A stretch of 40,564 nucleotides of DNA from UBA9926 sp023261215 (lineage in GTDB: Bacteria; Pseudomonadota; Gammaproteobacteria; Pseudomonadales; Azotimanducaceae), in the NCBI GenBank assembly GCA_038136035.1, contig JAYPYV010000027.1:1-40564 (forward strand). The letters run 5' to 3'. Under the pieces are notes generated by a model. The model worked only from the letters and a program-made list of their open reading frames with translations, searched no databases and had not been told where the DNA came from. Positions within the stretch are counted from its first letter, which is position 1, and every line of letters starts with the position of its first letter. Position numbers and translations under genes: made by a program. This document shows, piece after piece, positions 7,657 through 16,560 of this stretch.

Positions 7657-8598
7657 TTAACCTTTGCTGACTATGTGATCCACTGCCTCGATTTTCAAGA
7701 GCGCCTCTAAGGTAGGCGACGGCAATCGGCTCAGATGCGGCCAAGATCGAAGCCAGGTTATTTGGCGCTTGGCGAGCTGTCTTGTTGCTATGACGGCCTT
7801 TGACCGCATCTGATTCCAATCAAATTGGCCCTCGAGATAGGCCCAAATTTGGCGATAACCGACGGACTTCATCGCCGGCAGTCCCTCCCCTTGGGGCATC
7901 GATTGCCTCAAAGCCGCAACCTCCTCAACGAACCCAGCATCAAGCATTTGATCGAAGCGCTGCTCAATCCTTTTGTGGAGCTCGCGACGATCTTCAGGAA
8001 AAATCGCGACTTCAACGAGTTCGAAAGGGCAGGCGGTCAAAGCGGCAGACTGCAGCGATGTCAGTGATTCCCCTGTGAGCTCGAAAACTTCCAATGCACG
8101 CTGCAAGCGTTGACGATCCGTAGGCCGGATACGATCTGCCGCTGTCGGGTCAACTGCGCGTAATCGATCATGCAACGCTTGCCAGCCTGCCACCTCGGCT
8201 TCCGCCTCCAGCGCTGCCCGAACGGTTGGCGAGGCTGAAGGCAGATCTGCCAGGCCTTCCCGCAGGCTCCTCAGATAGAGCATGGTGCCGCCAACCATCA
8301 ACACTTTTTTTCCTCGAGCTTGAATCTCCTTGATGCATCCGGTTGCCTCGGCTACAAAGTCGTGCGCGGTATAGGGGTCCTCTGGGTCGCGTATGTCAAT
8401 GAGATGGTGAGGTACCAGCGAGCGCTCTTCGACCGATGGTTTAGCCGAGCCAATATCAAGGCCACGGTAAACCTGCGCGGAATCGACGCTGATGAGCTCA
8501 AATTGATCGGGATAGAGACGACACAAGTCATAAGCCAACGTTGACTTGCCACTCGCCGTCGGACCGGTCAGGACTAGGACAGTGCTTCTATCGACCAC
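7657..8598 (-). CDS. miaA: tRNA dimethylallyltransferase MiaA
   Basis: Transfers the dimethylallyl group to A37 of tRNAs that read UNN codons, the first step to ms2i6A. The protein has the P-loop GPTASGKSTLAYDL near residue 11, the substrate motif DSAQVYRGLDIGSAKP and the RDP/AHDF loop; at 313 residues it matches E. coli MiaA (316). The open frame continues upstream inside mutL, but homology begins just before VLVLTGPTASGKS. I therefore chose the GTG at 8598, which overlaps the last 11 bases of mutL. No good ribosome site is visible there, so translation is probably coupled to mutL. The start is the least certain part. Confidence 0.93.
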   Translation of the reverse strand: MVDRSTVLVLTGPTASGKSTLAYDLCRLYPDQFELISVDSAQVYRGLDIGSAKPSVEERSLVPHHLIDIRDPEDPYTAHDFVAEATGCIKEIQARGKKVLMVGGTMLYLRSLREGLADLPSASPTVRAALEAEAEVAGWQALHDRLRAVDPTAADRIRPTDRQRLQRALEVFELTGESLTSLQSAALTACPFELVEVAIFPEDRRELHKRIEQRFDQMLDAGFVEEVAALRQSMPQGEGLPAMKSVGYRQIWAYLEGQFDWNQMRSKAVIATRQLAKRQITWLRSWPHLSRLPSPTLEALLKIEAVDHIVSKG

Positions 8599-10447
8599 GC
8601 GAAAACAAACTATCCAATTCCGCGAGAGAAATTTGAAACCAAGTAGGCCGACCATGATTACACTGACTGCTCCGTTCAGTTTCCTCCATCAGCCGCAAGA
8701 GATGATTCATTTCTTGAAGACTGAGACGGCGATTGGCGCGGACCGAGCCATGGCATGCCATGGTCGCCAACAGCTCATCACGCTCTTCTTGAAGACGATT
8801 TGACTGGCCGAACTCAACAAGATCCGCCGCCACATCCCGAACCAGCTGCTCGGCTTGATCTCTCTGAATGAGCGCGGGTACCGACCTTATAATGATTGAT
8901 TCTTCGGACGCGATTTCAAAAACGAGGCCGCGCATTGATAAATCATCCAGATGCGCTTCAAGGGCTGCCACCTCACGAGTACTGAGAGAAACACTAACAG
9001 GCACAAGCAGCGGCTGACGGGTGACGCCAGTGCGGTCCATCTGCTGCTTCATCTGCTCGTAGGTGATCCGCTCATGCGCGGCATGCATGTCGACCACAAT
9101 AAGTCCGGCGGCATTTTGTGCAAGCACATAAATACCAAGCAATTGACCGATCGCGTAACCCAGGGGCGGAATACCGTGTTCCTCTGCCCCGACAACACTC
9201 GATTGAGCCAGCCAAGATGGCGCCTCTTCATCGATTTGAGCAACCTGACCGTCTGCTTCGAAAGCGGGATTTTGGTTCGGTTTAGCGAGCGCGAGAAACT
9301 GCAACGCCGAGGCAATGTTCACCGCACTTGGACCCGCGCCCGACAAGGACAGTGAGCGTTGACTCGCGCCACCGGTCCAGGATGGCGCCTCCCGACCATC
9401 CATTTGAAAAGCATCATCAGCGGCGCGCGCGAATTCGCCGCCCGCCTGCGACTTCGCTAGCACTTGATGAATCGTGCTGAAGATAAAGTCATGGACTCCT
9501 CTGGATTCTCTGAATCGGACTTCGTGCTTTGTTGGGTGCACGTTGACATCGACATGCCGAGGATCCAGTTCAAAAAAAATCACATAAGCAGGGTGTCGAC
9601 CATAATGGAGAACATCTTGATAGCCCTGTCTGACGGCATGGCTTAGGACCTTATCGCGAATACTTCGCCCGTTGACAAAAAAATATTGTTGGTCGGCTTG
9701 GCTACGGGAATACCTGGGCGTTGCGACCCACCCTGAGAGACGCATACCGCCTCTTTCTTCCTCAAAATACATGGCCGCTTCAATAAACGCGGGTCCGAGC
9801 GCCTGTTTCACGCGGAGTTCTCGTTCATTCATTGACATCGCAGCCGCATATTGCCGAACCACTTTGCCTTGATGCGTAAGACTGAGCTGAACCTTTGGGT
9901 GACTAAGACTGATTTTGCGCACGATATCCTCGATTCGTGCGAGTTCGGTTTTCTCCGTCCTAAGGAATTTTCGTCGAGCTGGCGTGTTGTAAAAGAGATC
10001 CTCAACATCCACCGTCGTACCTCGCGGATGCGCCGCGGGCGATAGTTCAGATTGCATCGACTCACCTGCTGAACGCACGCACCAACCTGCCTTCTCGTCT
10101 GACGCGTTGGAGGTCATGACCAATTTCGACACCGACGCAATCGAAGCCAAGGCCTCACCCCGAAAGCCTAAAGTTGCGATGCCTTCGAGATCCTCTTGTT
10201 CACTGATCTTAGAGGTGGCGTGCCGCTCTAACGCCAACTTCAAATCGTCCGCGGGTACGCCCCTGCCGTTATCCCGAACCAACATGCGCTTAGATCCACC
10301 CGCCTCAAGCACAATGTCGATGCGCGTCGCCTCAGCATCAAGCGCATTTTCCAACAATTCTTTGATGACCGATGCCGGTCGCTCCACGACTTCACCGGCG
10401 GCTATTTGGTTCGCCAGCCGCGGCGAGAGGCGCTGAATGCGGGTCAT
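8588..10447 (-). CDS. mutL: DNA mismatch repair protein MutL, endonuclease-type C-terminus
   Basis: MutL couples MutS mismatch recognition to strand incision. The 619-residue protein has the GHKL ATPase N-terminus (IKELLENALDA, RDNGRGVP, LGFRGEALASI), a linker around 335-420, and a C-terminal dimerisation domain. That domain carries the metal-binding endonuclease motif DMHAAHERITYE (residues 453-464, matching DQHA-x2-E-x4-E), ACHGSVRA (564-571) and CNHGRP (596-601). E. coli MutL, which works with MutH, lacks these motifs, so this organism probably nicks DNA through MutL itself. The gene shares ATGA with the amidase gene upstream and overlaps miaA downstream. Confidence 0.97.
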   Translation of the reverse strand: MTRIQRLSPRLANQIAAGEVVERPASVIKELLENALDAEATRIDIVLEAGGSKRMLVRDNGRGVPADDLKLALERHATSKISEQEDLEGIATLGFRGEALASIASVSKLVMTSNASDEKAGWCVRSAGESMQSELSPAAHPRGTTVDVEDLFYNTPARRKFLRTEKTELARIEDIVRKISLSHPKVQLSLTHQGKVVRQYAAAMSMNERELRVKQALGPAFIEAAMYFEEERGGMRLSGWVATPRYSRSQADQQYFFVNGRSIRDKVLSHAVRQGYQDVLHYGRHPAYVIFFELDPRHVDVNVHPTKHEVRFRESRGVHDFIFSTIHQVLAKSQAGGEFARAADDAFQMDGREAPSWTGGASQRSLSLSGAGPSAVNIASALQFLALAKPNQNPAFEADGQVAQIDEEAPSWLAQSSVVGAEEHGIPPLGYAIGQLLGIYVLAQNAAGLIVVDMHAAHERITYEQMKQQMDRTGVTRQPLLVPVSVSLSTREVAALEAHLDDLSMRGLVFEIASEESIIIRSVPALIQRDQAEQLVRDVAADLVEFGQSNRLQEERDELLATMACHGSVRANRRLSLQEMNHLLRLMEETERSSQCNHGRPTWFQISLAELDSLFSRGR

Positions 10448-11862
10448 GTCCTGGGGATCTCTAACACTTGCCCAATACGTATTTTATCGGACCTTAGCGA
10501 ATTCAGTTCCTTGATCTGCGCTGACGAGACCTGAAACCGTTCGGCAATTTCAGATAAGGTGTCGCCACGCCGAATCTTATAGGTCATGGCGGTTCCAGGC
10601 TGTTGCGCAGAGCGACTGGCAAGCAAGGTGCCTGGCGGCGGGTTGGTTCGAAAATATGCATCGACGCCCTTAAAGATGGCGCTGGCTAACTTCTCTTGAT
10701 GTGCTTTAGAAGCGAGCCGATTGGCTTCTCCTGGATTCGATATAAACCCAGTTTCGACCAGAATAGACGGAATGTCAGGTGACTTCAGAACAATAAATGA
10801 AGCCTGCTCGACCTTTGATTTGTGCAGCTTATTAAACGGCTTCAAAGCACTGAGAACCGATTCACCAATCAGAATGCTCGAGCTCAGCGATGCAGTCATA
10901 GACAGATCGAGGAGAACCTCGGCGAGCACATCATCTTTGTCGTCCAAACTGACGCTGCCAACACCACCAATCAAATCGGCACGATTTTCCTTCTCGGCCA
11001 ACCATAGCGCGGTCTCGCTAGTCGCACCTGATTCAGAGATGGCGTACACCGACGCACCGCTGGCATCAGGGGTTTTCCAGGCATCCGCGTGAATTGAAAT
11101 AAAAACATCCGCTTGATGTTCCCGCGCAATAGCCGTTCGTTTTCGATGGGCCACATAATAATCACCACCGCGCGTCAGAATAGCTTGATAGCCAGGATGT
11201 CGATTCGCTTCTTTTTGCAGCGCCTTCGCAATATCCAGGACGACCGTCTTCTCATAGATTCGCTTGGGTCCGATCGCGCCAGGGTCGTCGCCCCCATGAC
11301 CTGCATCAATAGCAATGACTAAATTCCGATTCGTTTGGGACTCCACTGAGGCAGCGACTTTCTTCGAGGAGTCGCTTAAAACGGCCCCATCCGGTGCACG
11401 GAACAGATCAACCACCAAACGATCGCCATATTGATCAATCGGCTTAAGTAGAAAACTCATCGGCTTCACACGGGCAGAGAGTTCCAAGACAACTCGGAGA
11501 TCCGTTGATGACTCCGGGGACAAACGCACACTCTTTATCGGCCCCTTAAACAGCTGCTTGAGCCACTTTCGATCTCGCATGGGGCTCGAGGGCGCTGAGA
11601 CGCCAGAGAGATCAATCACCACACGATCCGGATTTTCAAGGGTGAAAAGCGTGTGCTCAGCCGGCGAGCTCAGGTCCATCACCAATCGGGTTTTTTCAGG
11701 AGATTCGTGACTCCTGATGCCTTCGAGGTCAGTCGCTCGTGTGAGGGTAGGGCAAAAACAAAGACCAAAGACGACCAGGACTTGGAGGGCGCAGGCACCG
11801 GCGGACGATTGACCTACTCGCTCATAGCAGGTCGCGAAAAGCAGGAACATCGCTCGAGTCAT
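10444..11862 (-). CDS. amiB: N-acetylmuramoyl-L-alanine amidase, AMIN + Amidase_3 + LysM (AmiB-like)
   Basis: Cleaves the amide bond between muramic acid and the stem peptide in periplasmic peptidoglycan, a step in daughter-cell separation. The 472-residue precursor has a hydrophobic export signal (about residues 25-43), an AMIN domain that targets peptidoglycan or the septum (about 45-155), a zinc amidase domain (about 180-405) with the metal and catalytic residues His189, Glu204, His258 and Glu370, and a C-terminal LysM module (about 427-470). An inserted helical segment around 300-350 resembles the autoinhibitory helix of AmiB/AmiC enzymes. GAGAAG precedes the ATG. The stop overlaps the mutL start (ATGA), as in the tsaE-amiB-mutL order known elsewhere, but a 241 bp gap separates it from tsaE. 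Confidence 0.92.
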   Translation of the reverse strand: MTRAMFLLFATCYERVGQSSAGACALQVLVVFGLCFCPTLTRATDLEGIRSHESPEKTRLVMDLSSPAEHTLFTLENPDRVVIDLSGVSAPSSPMRDRKWLKQLFKGPIKSVRLSPESSTDLRVVLELSARVKPMSFLLKPIDQYGDRLVVDLFRAPDGAVLSDSSKKVAASVESQTNRNLVIAIDAGHGGDDPGAIGPKRIYEKTVVLDIAKALQKEANRHPGYQAILTRGGDYYVAHRKRTAIAREHQADVFISIHADAWKTPDASGASVYAISESGATSETALWLAEKENRADLIGGVGSVSLDDKDDVLAEVLLDLSMTASLSSSILIGESVLSALKPFNKLHKSKVEQASFIVLKSPDIPSILVETGFISNPGEANRLASKAHQEKLASAIFKGVDAYFRTNPPPGTLLASRSAQQPGTAMTYKIRRGDTLSEIAERFQVSSAQIKELNSLRSDKIRIGQVLEIPRT

Positions 11863-12103
11863 GCTGTCTTCTCAACTTGCTGTTTCAGATAGAACCTTAC
11901 TGGTTACCTACTTTAAAGCCCTGAGCCACCACCCCTTCGCTCATCGACTCGAGCGCGTTCCAGGCAAGATAACGCCGACCAATAGGTTAACAAAGCTCAC
12001 CCTAAATTTCACAACCTGACACCTCAGCACGCCCGCTTTAGGGCCATTGGTTACGAGCTTGTTCCTTGTCAAAGTTCATTGTCTGAGTTCCTCGTCAGAT
12101 GAC

Positions 12104-12577
12104 CTAACCCTCAGCCGCTTGAAATGCTTTTAGGGTGGCTAGCCCGACTTCACTTTTGGCTTCCAGTTTCATCGCTCGAGCGGAACCAAGACCCGCGCTC
12201 AGCGAAATCACCAAATCAGCCGGTGGCAACACGCCCTCCCCTTTGCCCGGCCACTCAACCAGACAAATACTGCGATCGTGAACGTAATCCTCGAATCCCA
12301 TGTAATCCAATTCTTCTGGGTCAGTGAGTCTATAGAGATCGCAGTGGTAAACCTCGAGGCCAGCAACATGATACGGCTCGACCACGGTAAAGGTCGGACT
12401 TTTTACCGCCCCCTCGTGCCCAAAAGCTCGAAGGAGACCGCGACAAAAGGTGGTCTTTCCCGCGCCTAAATCGCCTTCGAGATGAATCATGAGACCCGCT
12501 TTCAAATGGGCTGCTAACCGACCGGCAAAAGCCTCCGTGTCTGTGGGTGAATCAAGATCTCTTCGCATCACCTTCAC
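12104..12577 (-). CDS. tsaE: tRNA threonylcarbamoyladenosine synthesis ATPase TsaE
   Basis: TsaE is the ATPase that assists TsaB-TsaD in attaching threonylcarbamoyl to A37 of ANN-decoding tRNAs. The 157-residue product has the P-loop GDLGAGKTTFCRGLL, the switch-like KSPTFTVVEPY, and VYHCDLYRL followed by LVEWPGKGEG, all as in E. coli TsaE. It overlaps the 3' end of nnrD by 26 bases. The start is either the GTG at 12577 or the ATG nine bases downstream at 12568; neither has a clearly better ribosome site. TsaB and TsaD are not in this window. Confidence 0.95.
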   Translation of the reverse strand: MKVMRRDLDSPTDTEAFAGRLAAHLKAGLMIHLEGDLGAGKTTFCRGLLRAFGHEGAVKSPTFTVVEPYHVAGLEVYHCDLYRLTDPEELDYMGFEDYVHDRSICLVEWPGKGEGVLPPADLVISLSAGLGSARAMKLEAKSEVGLATLKAFQAAEG

Positions 12578-14039
12578 CCCGCAGTGAGCGGCCCAATCGA
12601 TGAATCACATCAGAGGCCAGCATCCCTGCTTCACCCAACTCAGCTGCCGCCCAAGCGCCGGCGCGCCCATGGTGAGCCACCCCCTGCCCAGCCGCATCAG
12701 CTAACGTATCCATTTGAACGACCAAACCCGCAATACAGCCCGTCAGCGCATCACCCATGCCGGCTGAGGCCATGCCCGGTGAGCCAAGCGTGTTCACCAT
12801 GGCTGTTTCACCGTCATGGACCAAGGTGGCGGCTCCCTTAAGCACGATCACACATTGGTACCTGGCTTGTAGCGCGTCGAGCACCGCTAAACGGTCGGGG
12901 TCGACAACTCCGTGGTCAAGCAGTCGAGCGGCCTCTTTTGGGTGGGGCGTAAGAATGGCGGACCTCATCGGTCTAGGAGCGCGTGCGAGCAGATTGAGCG
13001 CATCCGCATCGATCACCATCGGTTGTTCAATGCCTATGGTCCTCTGGAATAAGTCAATCGACCAAGCGCTTTGACCCAATCCTGGACCAATGGCCACCAC
13101 ATCAGCCCGCTCAATGAGCGGGGCCAGCATCGCCGCGTCAGACACACCGCGCACCATCAATTCAGGTCGATAAACGGAGAGTGCCGACGCGTGATACGGG
13201 TGCGTTGCGAGCGTCACAAGCCCTGCCCCAGTTCGCAGAGCCGCTTCCCCGGCAAGCAGTGCAGCGCCCGCCATGCCAACATCGCCTCCAATCACCAATA
13301 CGTGACCAAAATCGCCTTTATGGGCCGCCCGCGAACGGGGCGGTAGCGCCTGGGCGACGAGTCGTCTGATGCCCGTTGCTTGGAATTGCTCCACCGCATC
13401 CGCAGGCATACCCAGATCGCAGACGGATACGATGCCGGCATAGTCGGGCCCTGATTCAGAGCGCAGTCCAATTTTGTCTGCGATGAACGTCACCGTGTGG
13501 GACGCTTGCACACATTCGCCCTCGGGCCGACCAAAATCAGGGTGAAGCCCAGAAGGGACATCAAGCGCCAGTACTGGGGCGGGCATCGCATTCAGCCAAC
13601 GAATAACCCTGTCGAATGGGGTTCTAGGGGGTCCGCTCGTGCCCAAACCCAGCAGGGCGTCAACATAGAGATCGACTTCCAACGCGGCATCTTGCAAGAC
13701 CTCATCCCAAGCACGAGGCTCAAGCCCTACCGACAGGCAGTGCGCTCTCGCAGAAAGCGCGTCCGGACCCAATTTATCAATATCGCCCACCTGAACCAGG
13801 GTCACATCATGGCCTTTTGACGCCAACTTAGACGCCACCAAGTAGCCATCGCCTGCGTTGTTACCGGAACCACACAGGACACAAAATCTGGATGCCTCTG
13901 GAAACGCCTCAAGTATCGTGGCAACGGCTGCATCCGCGGCGCGCACCATGAGGGTGAGCCCTGGTATGCCATAATCCACAATCAACGCCCGGTCCATCAG
14001 GCGGATCTCTTGAGCGGTATACAGGCGGTCCAAAGACAT
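12552..14039 (-). CDS. nnrD: Bifunctional NAD(P)H-hydrate epimerase / ADP-dependent dehydratase
   Basis: Repairs damaged (hydrated) NADH and NADPH: the N-terminal YjeF domain epimerises the hydrate, the C-terminal ribokinase-like domain dehydrates it using ADP. The 495-residue product shows LCGSGNNAGDGYLVA in the epimerase half and, in the C-terminal half, GGDVGMAGAALLAGEAALRTG, AIGPGLGQ, DADALNLL, LTPHPKEAARLL and the nucleotide site GMGDALTG. The frame can be extended to an ATG at 14066, but that codon overlaps a TATAAT box, so I prefer the ATG at 14039 (MSLDRLYTAQEIRLMD). The gene is sometimes called nnr. It overlaps tsaE, as in E. coli (yjeF-tsaE). Confidence 0.95.
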   Translation of the reverse strand: MSLDRLYTAQEIRLMDRALIVDYGIPGLTLMVRAADAAVATILEAFPEASRFCVLCGSGNNAGDGYLVASKLASKGHDVTLVQVGDIDKLGPDALSARAHCLSVGLEPRAWDEVLQDAALEVDLYVDALLGLGTSGPPRTPFDRVIRWLNAMPAPVLALDVPSGLHPDFGRPEGECVQASHTVTFIADKIGLRSESGPDYAGIVSVCDLGMPADAVEQFQATGIRRLVAQALPPRSRAAHKGDFGHVLVIGGDVGMAGAALLAGEAALRTGAGLVTLATHPYHASALSVYRPELMVRGVSDAAMLAPLIERADVVAIGPGLGQSAWSIDLFQRTIGIEQPMVIDADALNLLARAPRPMRSAILTPHPKEAARLLDHGVVDPDRLAVLDALQARYQCVIVLKGAATLVHDGETAMVNTLGSPGMASAGMGDALTGCIAGLVVQMDTLADAAGQGVAHHGRAGAWAAAELGEAGMLASDVIHRLGRSLRGEGDAKRS

Positions 14040-14064
14040 GGAATTTCCGACATGAAAACGCCGC

Positions 14065-14070
14065 ATTATA
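14065..14070 (-). promoter_or_regulatory. -10 box for the nnrD-tsaE transcript
   Basis: A perfect TATAAT on the minus strand lies in the short gap between the divergent nnrD and queG genes. Transcription starting near 14058 would leave a leader of about 20 bases before the ATG at 14039 and so supports that start. No good -35 is visible at normal spacing. Confidence 0.45.
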
Positions 14071-14083
14071 GCGCAGCAGCATT

Positions 14084-15181
14084 GTGAACCAGGATCAGAC
14101 TCTGCCTCTCGGCGATCTCCTTCAGCTGATCAAAACGTGGGCCCAAGACCTAGGTTTTGACCAAATCGAAGTCTCTCCTCTTGCCATGAGCGATCACGAA
14201 TCCTATTTGAGGCGGTGGCTCGAGCAAGGTTTCCACGGTGAAATGGGTTACATGGCAAGACACGTTGACCTGCGAGTTGAACCGGCAAGGTTACATCCCG
14301 GTGCGTTGAGCGCGCTCAGTCTGACAATGCCCTATCTACCCGCAGGGGGTCAGGATCAGATTCAATCCACGCTGGCAGATCCCGAGGCTGCCTACATCGC
14401 ACGATATGCATTGGGCAGAGATTACCATCGCGTCATTCGCGGCCGTTTGAAATCCCTCAGCACACAAATTAATCAATGGCTGATCAATCACGATCATCTC
14501 ACCTTCACTTCTCGACCCATCACAGATAGCGCGCCGTTTTTGGAGAAGCGGTTTGCTGAGACATCAGGACTAGGCTGGATTGGCAAGCATACGCTTCACA
14601 TCAATCAACACCGAGGTTCATACCATTTTCTCGGCGAATTGCTGACCAATCTCCCGTTTTCCGCCTCCTCAAAGACGTCGAGCAACCACTGCGGAAGCTG
14701 TCAGCGATGTATCGACATCTGCCCGACAAACGCCATCGTTGGCCCTTATGAACTTGATGCGCGTCGATGCATCGCCTATCTCACCATCGAATACAAGGGC
14801 ATCATTCCGGAATCTTTGCGAGACGCCATCGGGAACAGAGTCTTTGGGTGTGACGACTGTCAGCTCATTTGCCCTTGGAATCGCCACGCTCACGTGCATC
14901 AAATCAAGGATTTTGAGCCAAGGCATGAGCTGGATCGGAGTACGCTCTTAAGCTTGTTCGCTTGGACTGAGGCCGACTATTTGGCAAGAACCGAAGGTTC
15001 ACCTTTGCGGCGGGTTGGATTTGACGGCTGGCAACGCAATCTGGCCGTCGCGCTCGGTAACGCGCCATTCGATGAACGCATCATCCAGGCGCTTGAGCTC
15101 AAACGTCGCCAAAGCAGTGATCTTGTCGCCGCTCATGTGGATTGGGCGCTCACTAAACAACGCGCGAAAGCAAACCTCTGA
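14084..15181 (+). CDS. queG: Epoxyqueuosine reductase QueG
   Basis: Reduces epoxyqueuosine to queuosine at the tRNA wobble position, the last step of the pathway, using cobalamin and two 4Fe-4S clusters. The 365-residue protein has all eight cluster cysteines: CGSCQRCIDIC (Cys203, 206, 209, 213), Cys229, and CDDCQLIC (Cys256, 259, 263). The N-terminal region has the family stretches GFHGEMGYMARH, SLTMPYL and DYHRVIRGRL, and DSAPFLEKRFAETSGLGWIGKHT covers the active-site region. The start is a GTG 44 bases from the divergent nnrD start, the usual nnrD/queG arrangement. Confidence 0.96.
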   Translation: MNQDQTLPLGDLLQLIKTWAQDLGFDQIEVSPLAMSDHESYLRRWLEQGFHGEMGYMARHVDLRVEPARLHPGALSALSLTMPYLPAGGQDQIQSTLADPEAAYIARYALGRDYHRVIRGRLKSLSTQINQWLINHDHLTFTSRPITDSAPFLEKRFAETSGLGWIGKHTLHINQHRGSYHFLGELLTNLPFSASSKTSSNHCGSCQRCIDICPTNAIVGPYELDARRCIAYLTIEYKGIIPESLRDAIGNRVFGCDDCQLICPWNRHAHVHQIKDFEPRHELDRSTLLSLFAWTEADYLARTEGSPLRRVGFDGWQRNLAVALGNAPFDERIIQALELKRRQSSDLVAAHVDWALTKQRAKANL

Positions 15182-15194
15182 TACGCATCAGGAA

Positions 15195-15222
15195 CCCTTT
15201 GACCCGCTGCATCGTCAAAGGG
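15195..15222. terminator. Hairpin just after queG
   Basis: CCCTTTGAC (15195-15203) and GTCAAAGGG (15214-15222) pair exactly around a 10-base loop, 13 bases after the queG stop, in the space between the convergent queG and orn genes. There is no T-run after the stem on either strand, so it may act as a 3'-end stabiliser or a factor-dependent stop and not a classical intrinsic terminator. Confidence 0.4.
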
Positions 15223-15396
15223 CACGACTCCGTTCTGGCCAGCACAGGGTTCAACATCATCCCTCTTCACGCAGGCTGGTGGTCGCAAACAACCCCATCT
15301 GATCAATCAATAAGATCGATACTTGGCAAGAAGATCGAACAAACGCGAGGACAGGTGATCCATATCGACGATGCACCTGCGATCCGCCCTCAACTC

Positions 15397-15942
15397 TCAC
15401 GAATTCAGGTTAAAGAACAGATCTCGATAAATTTGTAACTCTCGAATGGACTCCCGAATGTCTTCCAGCGCTTGATGCATGTTTTTCTTAACGTAAGCAT
15501 CCAGTACATCGGGCCGCCAACGTCGAGCAAGTTCTTTAACCGTACTCACATCTAGGTTTCGGTAGTGGAAGTACTCTTCGAGTTCAGGCATGTACTTCAC
15601 CAGAAATCTTCGATCTTGCCCAATGCTGTTGCCGCACATGGGAGAAGCATTGGCTTGCACATGCTGACGTAAAAAATCGAGGGTTGCGAGCTCGGCGCCA
15701 CGCGTGTCGTACTCCGAACTTAGAACGCGCTCAACAAGACCGGAGGCCGTGTGATGCGTTGTGTTCCATTCGTCCATGCCGTCGATCACCGCCTGCGGAT
15801 GTCTCACGGCCAAGCACGGGCCTTCGGCAAGGACATTTAGATCTCCATCGGTCACGATGGTTGCGATTTCTAAAATGACATCCGCCTCGGGTTCTAGGCC
15901 GGTCATTTCCAGATCGATCCAAATTAAGTTGTCAGCACTCAT
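15397..15942 (-). CDS. orn: Oligoribonuclease
   Basis: Orn degrades the last 2-5-base RNA pieces, mainly dinucleotides such as pGpG, to mononucleotides; it is essential in several gammaproteobacteria. The protein is 181 residues, the same as E. coli Orn, and carries the DEDDh exonuclease residues: Asp10 and Glu12 in IDLEMTG, SIGQDRRFLVKYMPELE, and the final His and Asp in HQALEDIRES. The frame extends to an ATG at 15969, but the ATG at 15942 (MSADNLIWIDLEMTG) matches the family length and start. Pseudomonads often have rsgA next to orn; here the upstream 618 bp carry no convincing gene. Confidence 0.97.
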   Translation of the reverse strand: MSADNLIWIDLEMTGLEPEADVILEIATIVTDGDLNVLAEGPCLAVRHPQAVIDGMDEWNTTHHTASGLVERVLSSEYDTRGAELATLDFLRQHVQANASPMCGNSIGQDRRFLVKYMPELEEYFHYRNLDVSTVKELARRWRPDVLDAYVKKNMHQALEDIRESIRELQIYRDLFFNLNS

Positions 15943-16560
15943 GACGTTATCGCCTGTGGGTTCATTCACTTCTCAGAGCGCCTTTTTGCCCACTTCTTGG
16001 GGCGAGCGCGCCCGGTTCCTACGCAACACCCATGGCTCAGTTCCACTGATCCAGGGTTGATGCTTCCTTCATGTTTGCAGGTCTACGGCTGGGTCTCGCC
16101 AATCGCATATCTTTCCGATACCGCGGTCGAAGGCCTCTCGTCTCTCCGAGCCGCCGATGACGCGCGAATCACCCATCCCTTCGTGCGCAAAACAAGTCTT
16201 CACACGCAAACAACGCATGCCTCTTGGGCTTATCTCTCATCGTCAAGATCACCCTCGCCAGCTTCAAACGGCGATCAGTTCCCTTCAATCTCAACACCCA
16301 AGCTCCGAGAACTAGACCTCTCGCATCCGACACCTTTGGGTCTAACGGATTCCATGTTTGCATGGACTACAGCAACTTAACAGGTTTCGCTTCAGAAAAC
16401 GCGAGCCGCCTGTCCGCCGCCACGCGGTTCGTCAAGGTCGGTGTCAGAGGCATTGTGATCGCGCTGTGAAGATCAAGTATCATCTGCCGTGGTTATCGCA
16501 CGCTCGAACCCGCGTCAGCCGCGAACACCTCATGTTCAATGTTTACTCACCTGGATACCC
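15943..16560. other. 618 bp between divergent orn and psd with no recognisable gene
   Basis: I found no protein I can name in any frame. The plus strand holds a Ser/Thr-rich open frame of up to 127 codons (15997-16380) and an overlapping 82-codon frame (16224-16469). The minus strand holds a 65-codon frame (16169-16363) and a short tail ending at 15973. None has a good ribosome site or family motif. The stretch must hold the orn and psd promoters. In a window where gaps are usually under 250 bp this is the longest unexplained interval. It may be a decayed gene (rsgA sits here in some relatives), a non-coding RNA, or a lineage-specific protein. Confidence 0.5.
16453..16483 (+). promoter_or_regulatory. 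Possible promoter for psd
   Basis: TTGTGA (16453-16458) and TATCAT (16478-16483, 5 of 6 to the -10) are 19 bases apart, longer than ideal. They lie about 80 bases before the psd ATG. Candidate only. Confidence 0.3.

Noticed and set aside
11941..12012. 23-codon GTG-started hydrophobic frame in the 241 bp tsaE-amidase gap
   Set aside because: It has a passable GAGGTG upstream and a short hydrophobic core, but it is too short and isolated to support without conservation data.
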